From Pseudomonas bharatica CSV86 (GTDB taxonomy: Bacteria > Pseudomonadota > Gammaproteobacteria > Pseudomonadales > Pseudomonadaceae): DNA of 64,000 nucleotides. Positions within the stretch are counted from its first letter, which is position 1. The number at the start of each line of letters is the position of its first letter. The notes beneath the pieces were generated by a model, which was given only the letters and a program-made list of their open reading frames with translations, searched no databases and was not told where the DNA came from. Below, one piece after another: positions 18,588 through 26,413 of the stretch. Location of the stretch: contig NZ_AMWJ02000002.1 of NCBI RefSeq assembly GCF_000319305.2, positions 1,750,001 to 1,814,000 on the forward strand. The letters run 5' to 3'. A program made the translations under genes and the position numbers.

Positions 18588-19857
18588 TTGCCGTCACGCC
18601 CTGACCGCCCGCGGCGCAGATCGAGATCAGCCCGCGACCGCCTTGACTGCCGGCCTGATCGAGCAGCTTGGCCAGGTTGGCCAGGATGCGGCCACCGGTC
18701 GCGGCGAAGGGGTGCCCGGCGGCCAGGGAGCTGCCCTTCACGTTCAGCTTCGAGCGGTCGATGGCGCCCAGCGGCTGTTCCAGGCCGAGGCGGTCGCGGC
18801 AGTACTCGGGGTCTTCCCAGGCTTTCAGGGTGCACAGCACCTGGGCGGCGAAGGCCTCGTGGATTTCGTAATAGTCGAAGTCCTGCAGGGTCAGGCCATG
18901 ACGCGCCAGCAAGCGCGGCACGGCGTAGACCGGCGCCATCAGCAAACCTTCGTGGCCTTTGACGAAGTCCACCGCAGCGCTCTCGCCATCCAGCAGGTAG
19001 GCCAGTACCGGCAGGCCGCGCGCCCTGGCCCACTCCTCGCTCGCCAGCAGGACCACCGACGCGCCATCGGTCAGCGGCGTCGAGTTGCCAGCGGTCAGGG
19101 TGCCGTTGCCGCCGCGCTCGAACGCCGGCTTGAGGGCAGCGAGTTTTTCCAGGGTCAGGTCGGGCCGCAGGTTGTTGTCGCGGGTCAGGCCCTGGAATGG
19201 CGTAAGCAGGTCGTCATGCCAGCCCTCGTCGTAGGCTGCGGCCATGTGCTGGTGACTGAGCAGCGCCAGTGCGTCCTGCTCCTCGCGGGGGATGCCCCAG
19301 TGCTGCGCCATCAGCTCGCAATGCTGGCCCATGGACAAGCCGGTACGTGGCTCGCCATTGCGCGGGAACTCCGGCTTGAGGTCGGACGGGCGCAGCTTGA
19401 GCAGGGCCTTGAGCTTGTCGGCGGTGGTCTTGCCGCGATTGGCGTCCAGCAGCACCCGACGCAGGCCCTCGCCAACCGCGATGGGCGCATCGGACGTGGT
19501 ATCCACGCCACCTGCGATGCCGCATTCGATCTGCCCGAGGGCGATCTTGTTGGCAACCAGCAACGCCGCTTCCAGCCCCGTTCCGCAGGCCTGCTGGATG
19601 TCGTAGGCCGGGGTCTGCGGCGACAGGCGCGAACCGAGCACGCATTCACGGGTCAGGTTCAGGTCCCGCGAATGCTTGAGCACCGCCCCCGCCGCCACCT
19701 CGCCCAGGCGCAGGCCATGCAGGCCGAAGCGTTCGATCAGGCCTTCGAGCGCGGCGGTCAGCATGGTCTGGTTGCTGGCCGTGGCATAGGCGCCATTGGA
19801 GCGGGCGAAAGGGATTCGATTACCGCCGATGATCGCGACCCGACGCAGACTTCGCAT
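18574..19857 (-). CDS. Acetyl-CoA acetyltransferase (thiolase), FadI-like
   Basis: 427-aa thiolase. Start set at 19857 because AAAAGGA lies 9 nt before this ATG but directly abuts the ATG at 19866. Nucleophile Cys91 in QQACGTGLEA, then GGVDTTSDAP, EIHEAFAAQV (catalytic His) and ICAAGGQG (second Cys). Divergent from a FabG/MaoC pair, which suggests joint action on 3-ketoacyl/3-hydroxyacyl/enoyl-CoA in fatty-acid turnover or PHA precursor supply (inference). Confidence 0.92.
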   Translation of the reverse strand: MRSLRRVAIIGGNRIPFARSNGAYATASNQTMLTAALEGLIERFGLHGLRLGEVAAGAVLKHSRDLNLTRECVLGSRLSPQTPAYDIQQACGTGLEAALLVANKIALGQIECGIAGGVDTTSDAPIAVGEGLRRVLLDANRGKTTADKLKALLKLRPSDLKPEFPRNGEPRTGLSMGQHCELMAQHWGIPREEQDALALLSHQHMAAAYDEGWHDDLLTPFQGLTRDNNLRPDLTLEKLAALKPAFERGGNGTLTAGNSTPLTDGASVVLLASEEWARARGLPVLAYLLDGESAAVDFVKGHEGLLMAPVYAVPRLLARHGLTLQDFDYYEIHEAFAAQVLCTLKAWEDPEYCRDRLGLEQPLGAIDRSKLNVKGSSLAAGHPFAATGGRILANLAKLLDQAGSQGGRGLISICAAGGQGVTAIIER

Positions 19858-19976
19858 GAAAGACATTCCTTTTATTCCCGAAATAGACGCATAGAGCGTA
19901 GGACTTTTTTCCTGGTTCGAACGACCAAAGGCCGATCATGGTCCACACTCTGATGCTTATTTCAGGGAGACGTGCC

Positions 19977-21329
19977 ATGAGCGACCGCTATATCGACTTC
20001 GCCAACTCCGATCTGGGCCGGCGTGTGGTGGGGGCTGTCGGGCTGCCGCAACCGGCCCGCCTGGAGCGCTGGCAAGCCGGCCGGCTGCGGCCGGTGGAGG
20101 GTACGCTGTTGCTCGGTGGCGGGCCGCTGGCGGTGAAGGTCGCGGAGTTCGGCCAGCGCCTGACCGGCGAAGTGGTCAGCTTCGCCGATGACGCCCTGGG
20201 CCTGCCGACGTGGGTCGCGGGGCTCGGTAGCAAGCTCAAGGCGGTGGTCTTCGATGCCAGCCACCTGGGCGACATCGATCAGCTCAAGCAGTTGCGCGAG
20301 TTTTTCCAGCCGCTGCTGCGCAGCCTCGACCGCAGCGCCAAGCTGGTGATTCTCGGGCGCGCCCCGGAGCAGCTCGACGACGTACTTGCCCGGGTCGCCC
20401 AGCGCGCCCTGGAAGGCTTCGCCCGCTCCCTGGCCAAGGAATTGCGCAGCGGCGGCACCTTGCAGCTGCTGTACGTGGCGAAGAACGCCGAAGACCAGCT
20501 CGAAGGCGCGCTGCGTTTCTTCCTGTCGCCGAAAAGCGCTTTCATCAGCGGCCAGGTCCTGCGCCTGGAAGCCTGCGCCAGCCAGGTGCAGGATTGGATC
20601 CGCCCGCTGGCCGGACGCAGGGCGCTGGTAACCGGTGCTGCCCGCGGGATCGGCGCCGCCATTGCCGAAACCCTGGCCCGCGATGGCGCCGAGGTGGTGC
20701 TGCTCGACGTGCCCCAGGCCGCGGATGATCTCAAGGCCTTGGCCGAGCGCCTGGGCGGACGCGCGCTGGACCTGGATATTTGCGCCAGCGACGCGTCCGC
20801 CAGGTTGCTCGAAGGGCTGCCGGACGGCATCGATATCGTCGTGCACAACGCCGGGATCACCCGCGACAAGACCCTCGCCAACATGACCCCGGAATACTGG
20901 GATTCGGTCCTGGCGGTGAACCTCAAGGCACCGGCCGTGCTGACCCAGGCGCTGATCGACGGCGGCGCCCTGCGCGATGACGGGCGCATCGTGGTCATGG
21001 CGTCCATCAGCGGCATCGCCGGTAACCGTGGACAATCCAACTATGCGGCGAGCAAGGCCGGGCTGATTGGCCTGGCCCAGGCCTGGGCGCCGTTGCTGGC
21101 CGAGCGCGGTATCAGCATCAATGCCATCGCACCTGGCTTTATCGAAACCCGCATGACTGCAGCCATCCCCTTCACCCTGCGCGAGGCCGGGCGGCGCATG
21201 AGTTCGCTGGGCCAGGGCGGGTTGCCGCAGGATGTCGCCGAAGCGGTTGCCTGGCTGGCACAGCCGGGCAGTGGCGCGGTCAGTGGCCAGGTGCTGCGGG
21301 TTTGCGGCCAGGCGGTAATGGGAGCCTGA
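19977..21329 (+). CDS. 3-oxoacyl-ACP/CoA reductase, long FabG4-like SDR
   Basis: 450 aa, nearly twice the normal FabG length. Residues 1-205 are the degenerate N-terminal domain of high-molecular-weight FabG proteins. The catalytic Rossmann part begins at ALVTGAARGIGAAIAETLAR (about 218), with VHNAGITRDKTLANM, ASISGIAGNRGQSNYAASKA (Ser/Tyr/Lys) and APGFIETRMTAAIP. Start ATG 19977 has GGGAGA upstream. Followed after 2 nt by the MaoC-like gene. Confidence 0.92.
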   Translation: MSDRYIDFANSDLGRRVVGAVGLPQPARLERWQAGRLRPVEGTLLLGGGPLAVKVAEFGQRLTGEVVSFADDALGLPTWVAGLGSKLKAVVFDASHLGDIDQLKQLREFFQPLLRSLDRSAKLVILGRAPEQLDDVLARVAQRALEGFARSLAKELRSGGTLQLLYVAKNAEDQLEGALRFFLSPKSAFISGQVLRLEACASQVQDWIRPLAGRRALVTGAARGIGAAIAETLARDGAEVVLLDVPQAADDLKALAERLGGRALDLDICASDASARLLEGLPDGIDIVVHNAGITRDKTLANMTPEYWDSVLAVNLKAPAVLTQALIDGGALRDDGRIVVMASISGIAGNRGQSNYAASKAGLIGLAQAWAPLLAERGISINAIAPGFIETRMTAAIPFTLREAGRRMSSLGQGGLPQDVAEAVAWLAQPGSGAVSGQVLRVCGQAVMGA

Positions 21330-21331
21330 CC

Positions 21332-22183
21332 ATGACCCAGACCTGGCACGACCTCGGCAGCACCGCCAGCCTCTCCGGGCTGTACATGAAAGCGGCGAGC
21401 AAACGCAGGATCACCGGCGACAGCCTGCCGCGCTACGGACTGCGCTGCGGGATCAATGTCGATGAGCGCAACCTGGAGGCTTATCGCAGGCTCTGTCTGT
21501 TCATCCAGGACGGTCGCCTGCCGCCGACCTATCCCCATGTCATGGCCTTTGCCTTGCAGTTGCAATTGCTCACCGCCAAGGAGTTCCCGGCACCGCTGCT
21601 GGGCATGGTTCATCTGGGCAACCGGATTCGCGTGTTGCGGCCACTGGGCGGCATTTCGCGGCTGCGCTTCTCGGTGTCGGTGGATAACCTCCAGCCCCAT
21701 GAAAAAGGCGCCACCCTCGACCTGCGCACCGATGCCGAGGACGGGCTCGGGCTGATCTGGTCCGAGACCAGTCGCATGCTCTGCCGTGGCATGAAGGTGG
21801 CGGGAGAAGTGCCGCTGGAGGCCGCGCCCGAGTCGCTGGAGATGAGCGAGCTGGCCCGCTGGTATGCGGACAGCGACATCGGTCGGCATTACGCCAAGGT
21901 ATGCGGCGACTACAACCCGATCCACCTGAGTGCGGCCAGCGCCAGGCTGTTCGGCTTCCCCCAGGCCATCGCCCATGGCATGTGGAGCAAGGCCATGGCC
22001 ATGGCCCATCTGCGCGGGCACCTGCCGCGCAGCGGCTATGAGGTGGCGGTGGAATTCCACAAGCCGGTGCGGTTACCGAGCGAGGTGATCCTCGATGGCA
22101 GCGAGGCCGCGGCGAACGGGCAGTTTCGCTTGAGCGGACATAGTGGGCTGGTGCACATGACCGGCACTTGGCAACCAATCTGA
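21332..22183 (+). CDS. MaoC-family acyl dehydratase
   Basis: 283 aa. The C-terminal hot-dog domain carries the hydratase-2 signature YAKVCGDYNPIHLS (about 190-203, catalytic Asp and His) and FPQAIAHGMWSKAMAMAHL. The N-terminal half is a degenerate second hot-dog unit. Catalyses reversible hydration of enoyl-CoA/ACP. Separated by 2 nt from the FabG-like gene, forming a reductase/dehydratase operon. Confidence 0.9.
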   Translation: MTQTWHDLGSTASLSGLYMKAASKRRITGDSLPRYGLRCGINVDERNLEAYRRLCLFIQDGRLPPTYPHVMAFALQLQLLTAKEFPAPLLGMVHLGNRIRVLRPLGGISRLRFSVSVDNLQPHEKGATLDLRTDAEDGLGLIWSETSRMLCRGMKVAGEVPLEAAPESLEMSELARWYADSDIGRHYAKVCGDYNPIHLSAASARLFGFPQAIAHGMWSKAMAMAHLRGHLPRSGYEVAVEFHKPVRLPSEVILDGSEAAANGQFRLSGHSGLVHMTGTWQPI

Positions 22184-22207
22184 GGCCGTCATCCAGGCAA
22201 CACAAAA

Positions 22208-22299
22208 CCTGTGGGAGCTGGCTTGCCAGCGATTTGGCCCGACCTGACAACATCAATTGCCCAGGCCGCCCTCATCGCTGGCAAGCCAGCTCCCACAGG
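22208..22299. repeat. REP inverted pair
   Basis: CCTGTGGGAGCTGGCTTGCC and its inverted partner TCGCTGGCAAGCCAGCTCCC about 35 nt apart, lying between the maoC-like gene and cmoM; probably ends the first transcript. Confidence 0.88.
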
Positions 22300-22379
22300 G
22301 TCCTTCGCCAGCCATACGATCCCCTTGCCAGCCCGAACTTTCCCCCTGAAGCTATACCGCCTCAGGAGACCCGAAACCA

Positions 22380-23129
22380 ATGAACGACCGTCATTTCGAT
22401 GCCCTTGCGACCCGCTTCGCCGAGAAGATCTACGGCGGTGCCAAGGGTGCGATTCGCCTGGCGGTGCTCCAGGCCGACCTTGCCGAGTGCCTGCCGGAGC
22501 GCCCGCTGCGCATCCTCGATATCGGTGCCGGCCTGGGCCATATGGCGCTGTGGCTCGCCGAACGAGGCCATCACCTGACCCTCGCCGAACCCGCCGCGCC
22601 GATGCTCGATGGCGCACGCGAGCGCTTCGCCGCTGCCAGCCAGCCGGCCACCTTCATCCAGGCGCCCTGGCAGGACCTGCTCGGCGAACTGACCGAACCC
22701 TACGATCTGGTGCTGTGCCATGCGGTGCTGGAGTGGCTGGCCGAACCCGAGGCGATCCTGCCGGTGCTGCACCAGTTGACCCGCAGCGACGGCCTGCTGT
22801 CCCTGGCCTTCTACAACCGCGATGCACTGGTCTATCGCAACCTGCTCAAGGGCCATTTCCGCAAGATGCGGCGCAATACCCTGGCCGGCGAGAAACAGAG
22901 CCTGACCCCGCAAAAACCCGTCGATCCCCGCGAACTCAGGACCTGGCTCGAAGGTCTATGGCAGGTAGAGGCCGAGAGTGGCGTGCGGGTGTTCCACGAC
23001 TACATGCCGACCGAGTTCCAGGCCCGCGCCGAGTTGATCGACCTGCTGGAAATGGAACTGGCCCACCGGCGCCATCCAGCCTTCGCCGGCCTTGGCCGCT
23101 ACCTGCACTGGATCTGCCGTCCCCTTTAG
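22380..23129 (+). CDS. cmoM: tRNA 5-carboxymethoxyuridine methyltransferase CmoM
   Basis: 249-aa class I SAM methyltransferase (SmtA group). Motif I LRILDIGAGLGHMALWLAER at about residues 42-61; CHAVLEWLAEP is the family-specific post-motif. Methylates cmo5U34 to mcmo5U in wobble positions of several tRNAs. Starts 13 nt after a GGAG-type site. C-terminal RYLHWICRPL matches the family end. Confidence 0.88.
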   Translation: MNDRHFDALATRFAEKIYGGAKGAIRLAVLQADLAECLPERPLRILDIGAGLGHMALWLAERGHHLTLAEPAAPMLDGARERFAAASQPATFIQAPWQDLLGELTEPYDLVLCHAVLEWLAEPEAILPVLHQLTRSDGLLSLAFYNRDALVYRNLLKGHFRKMRRNTLAGEKQSLTPQKPVDPRELRTWLEGLWQVEAESGVRVFHDYMPTEFQARAELIDLLEMELAHRRHPAFAGLGRYLHWICRPL

Positions 23130-23140
23130 GGAGAGCCCCA

Positions 23141-23782
23141 ATGCGATACCCCGTCGTTCTCGCCCTGACCTGCCTGACCCTGACCGCCTGCCAGGGCAGC
23201 AATCCCTATGTCGCCAGCTCAAATCCCCTACCCCCGGCGCCGCCACAGGCGGCGAACACCTTCGATCGCAGCGCCTACCCTGCCCCCGCCCGGGATTACG
23301 GGCGCTACCGCAACTGGAGCTGGCGCGACGGCCGGTTACCGGCGGGCAGCGCGTCGATCGACCCGGCGCAGTTGGCCGAGGCGGTGAGCAATGCGCTCGA
23401 CCAGCGCGGCCTGCGTCCGGCCCGCAATGGCCTTGGCGATCTGCTGGTCAGCGCCGACATGCACCTGGAAAGACGCCTGCGCCAATACCGCGACGATGAT
23501 TACTGTCCATATGGGCCATACGGTCCCTATGGTGGCTACGGCGGCATGGGCTATGGCCGCGGCCCTTACGGTAGCGGCTACGGCATCTACGGCAGCGTGC
23601 CTGTAGTGCGCACCTATGAAGTCGAGGTCATGGTGGTGCGTGTCGACCTGTTCGATGCCGGCAGCGGCCAGCCGGTCTGGAGCGCCAGTGCCGAGACCGC
23701 CAGCCAGGGCTCCCTGGCCGAGCGTGCCGATGCCCTGCGCGAGGCCGTCTATAAAGCCATGAGCGGCTATCCTCCCAGCTAG
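23141..23782 (+). CDS. DUF4136 lipoprotein with Gly/Tyr-rich insert
   Basis: 213 aa. Lipobox LTACQG (Cys about residue 17) predicts an outer-membrane or periplasmic lipoprotein. DUF4136 marks: YRNWSWRDGRLPAG, ALDQRGLRPA and VDLFDAGSGQPVWSASAE. A repetitive segment at about 125-150 (YGPYGPYGGYGGMGYGRG) interrupts the domain. Adjacent to a shorter paralogue. Function unknown. Confidence 0.83.
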   Translation: MRYPVVLALTCLTLTACQGSNPYVASSNPLPPAPPQAANTFDRSAYPAPARDYGRYRNWSWRDGRLPAGSASIDPAQLAEAVSNALDQRGLRPARNGLGDLLVSADMHLERRLRQYRDDDYCPYGPYGPYGGYGGMGYGRGPYGSGYGIYGSVPVVRTYEVEVMVVRVDLFDAGSGQPVWSASAETASQGSLAERADALREAVYKAMSGYPPS

Positions 23783-23799
23783 GCCTTTGGAGAATCATC

Positions 23800-24360
23800 A
23801 TGTTTCGACGTCTCGCTTTGCTGTCCCTTATGGCGCTGCTCGCTGCCTGCCAGAGCAACAACGTGTCCCAGGACTTCGACGCCAGCCGCGATTTCGCCGG
23901 CTACCGCAGTTGGAGCTGGCAGGAGCCTGCGCTGCAATATCGCCCGGACGATCCACGGATCAAGAGCGACCTGACCGAACAGCGCATCCGCCAGGCGGTC
24001 AGCGGCGAACTCGACCAGCGTGGCCTGCGTCCGGCCCCGGCCGGTAGCCGCGGCGACCTCAAGGTGCAGACCTACCTGATCGTGGAAAACCGTCACCAGC
24101 AAATCACTACCCAGTACGGCGGAGGCTGGGGTGGTTATTACGGCGGCTACTGGGGCGGCCCGGCCTTCAACGAAACCCGCACCGTGGAGTACAAGGTGGC
24201 GACCATCCAGATCGACCTGTTCGACGGTCGCGACGGCAAGCTGGTCTGGCGCGGCAGTGCCGAGCAGGTGATGAACCACTACCCGCCAACGCCGCAAGAA
24301 CGCAATTCGGCGATCCAGAAGACGGTGGCGCAGGTGCTGGCCAACTATCCGCCGCATTGA
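23800..24360 (+). CDS. DUF4136 lipoprotein
   Basis: 186 aa. Lipobox LLAACQS (Cys17). Same domain as the preceding gene: YRSWSWQEPAL, ELDQRGLRPAP, IDLFDGRDGKLVWRGSAEQ, with a shorter Gly/Tyr insert (GGGWGGYYGGYWGG, about 107-120). It begins 17 nt after the first gene, so the two are a tandem duplication in one operon. Function unknown. Confidence 0.84.
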   Translation: MFRRLALLSLMALLAACQSNNVSQDFDASRDFAGYRSWSWQEPALQYRPDDPRIKSDLTEQRIRQAVSGELDQRGLRPAPAGSRGDLKVQTYLIVENRHQQITTQYGGGWGGYYGGYWGGPAFNETRTVEYKVATIQIDLFDGRDGKLVWRGSAEQVMNHYPPTPQERNSAIQKTVAQVLANYPPH

Positions 24361-24463
24361 CCCGGCACCGCGGGGTCAGGGGCTAGAGGCGACTGGCCAT
24401 ATCCTTGGCTACACTCCTTGAACGCACGCGACGTGCACGGCATGTGCCGGCAAAGGAGTGCTC

Positions 24464-26413
24464 GTGTCTCCCCGATTCGCGAAACGCCAGCGCGGCGCCA
24501 TCGGCCTGGCGGCTGTCCTGACCCTGGCCATGGCCCTGGTCTTCGGCCTGGTGGCCGTGGACGGCGGGCGCTTGTACATGGAGCAGCGCAAGTTGCAGCG
24601 CGTGGTCGATATGGCCGCCCTGGAAGCGGCCGGCCAGAGCGCGACCTGCAACGGCGTCGGGCCCCAGGCCGCAACCCTCGCCAACGTCAGCGCCAGCCGC
24701 AACGGTTTCAGCGTCGGCAATGGCCGGACCCTGGTCACCACCTGCGGCAGCGTCACCACAGGCGCCGCCAGCCGGCGCAGTTTCAGCGCCAATCCAGCCA
24801 TCGCCGAGGCCATCAAGGTGGACGCCACGAACAACGTCGCCACCAGCATCGCCTCCGGCATTCGCAGCCTGGTCGCCGGCCAGGCGATCCCCGCCACCAC
24901 CCAACTCCACGCCTACGCCGTGGCCGCCGCACCGCTGCCGCCACGGGCCATGCTGCGCCTGCGCTCGACCCTGGCGACGGTGGACTCGAGCAAATCGGCG
25001 CTGCTCAATGCCCTGGTCGATCCGCTGGGCGGCCGGGTAAGCCTGAACGCCGTGGGCTGGCAGGGCATCGCCAATACCGACGTCAAGCTCCTGGACTTCC
25101 TCGATCAACTGGCGATCGACGTAAACGTCGGCGCCGGCCGTTACGACGAGCTGCTCAGCAAGAACCTGCACGCCACCGATCTGATCCGCGCCACCGCCAC
25201 GGTACTGTCGCGCAGCGGCGCAGCGGCGGATGTGGTCACCAACCTGGGCAGGGTGGTGGTCGGGGCCGACAACAGCACGCTGATCAAGCTCGGCGATATT
25301 CTCGACCTGCAGAACGGCACCGCCACCGCCGGCCTCGATGCAACGCTCAAGGCCATCGACCTGGTCCAGGCAGCCGTGATGCTGGCGGCGAAGAACAGCG
25401 CGGCCGTGGTGCAGATACCGCTGAGCCTGCTCGGCCTGGTAAACGGCACGATCCGGGTGAAGGTGATCGAGCCGGAGCAGCTTTCCGCCATCGGCAATCC
25501 GGCCACGGACGTGATCGAGGTGCATACGGCGCAGGTGCGCGTCCTGGCGTCGCTCGACCTGCCCGTGCTCGGCACCATCGCCGGGCTGGCCAACGCCGTG
25601 CTCAACCTGGCAACGCCGCTCACCAACATCATCAATCCGCTGCTCGGCCTGAACCTGCAAGGCACCCTGCAATCGGTGGGCTGCCTGATCCTGGTGCCCT
25701 GCAAGGTCAGCGATATCCAGTTGGTGCCCGACGCACCGCCGCACTTGGATATCGGCCTGGAGGTGGCTTCGGCGACCAGCCAAGTCACCGGCTACAGCTG
25801 CGCCCCGAACAAGACGCTCACCGCCGCCACCCAGACCGCCGCCGCCCGGGTGGCGATCGGTAAGTTCGCCACGCCGAACGATTTCTTCGTCACCGGCAAC
25901 GCGGCGGTGCAGGCCATCCCGTTGATCGACTTCGGTACCAATGTCTGCACCAAGCTGACGCTGCTGACCCTGGGCTGCGGAAACCGGGTGCCGTTCGCCG
26001 GCGGCGGTGTCGGCATCAAGGTGAACAGCAGCGTGGTCGGTTCACCGGCCAACAGCGCGTCGCAGTTCTGGAGCGGAGCCACCGCGCCGCCCAACCTCAA
26101 CCAGCCGGCGGTCTACCAGAGCACACCGGGCGCCTCGAATGCCGTTACCAGCCTCGGCGCCACCTTCAGCGGCATTCAGCTCCTGGCCTACCAGCCACAG
26201 GGAGGAAACCCGCTGGGCCAGGTGGTCACCGCCGCCACCAGCACCCTGAGCAATGTGGTGAGCATCCTCGTGCCGCAGATCACCACCCTGCTCGGACGCA
26301 TCACCGATCCGCTGATCAATGCGCTGCTCAAGGTGCTGGGCATCGATCTGATGGTCACCGACGTCGGCGCCAACCTCGATTGCAGCAACAACCGGGCTCA
26401 GTTGGTGCTGTGA
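24464..26413 (+). CDS. tadG: TadG-like Flp pilus assembly protein
   Basis: 649 aa from the GTG at 24464, chosen because AAAGGAG ends 5 nt before it; an in-frame GTG at 24458 overlaps that site. N-terminal RQRGAIGLAAVLTLAMALVF is the TadE/TadG pseudopilin-like membrane helix, followed by a large periplasmic part rich in Ala/Val with several Cys (CAPNKTLTAATQ, VCTKLTLLTLGCG). TadG is a minor pilin-like component needed for Flp pili. It converges on pprA with a 16-nt overlap. Confidence 0.85.
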   Translation: MSPRFAKRQRGAIGLAAVLTLAMALVFGLVAVDGGRLYMEQRKLQRVVDMAALEAAGQSATCNGVGPQAATLANVSASRNGFSVGNGRTLVTTCGSVTTGAASRRSFSANPAIAEAIKVDATNNVATSIASGIRSLVAGQAIPATTQLHAYAVAAAPLPPRAMLRLRSTLATVDSSKSALLNALVDPLGGRVSLNAVGWQGIANTDVKLLDFLDQLAIDVNVGAGRYDELLSKNLHATDLIRATATVLSRSGAAADVVTNLGRVVVGADNSTLIKLGDILDLQNGTATAGLDATLKAIDLVQAAVMLAAKNSAAVVQIPLSLLGLVNGTIRVKVIEPEQLSAIGNPATDVIEVHTAQVRVLASLDLPVLGTIAGLANAVLNLATPLTNIINPLLGLNLQGTLQSVGCLILVPCKVSDIQLVPDAPPHLDIGLEVASATSQVTGYSCAPNKTLTAATQTAAARVAIGKFATPNDFFVTGNAAVQAIPLIDFGTNVCTKLTLLTLGCGNRVPFAGGGVGIKVNSSVVGSPANSASQFWSGATAPPNLNQPAVYQSTPGASNAVTSLGATFSGIQLLAYQPQGGNPLGQVVTAATSTLSNVVSILVPQITTLLGRITDPLINALLKVLGIDLMVTDVGANLDCSNNRAQLVL

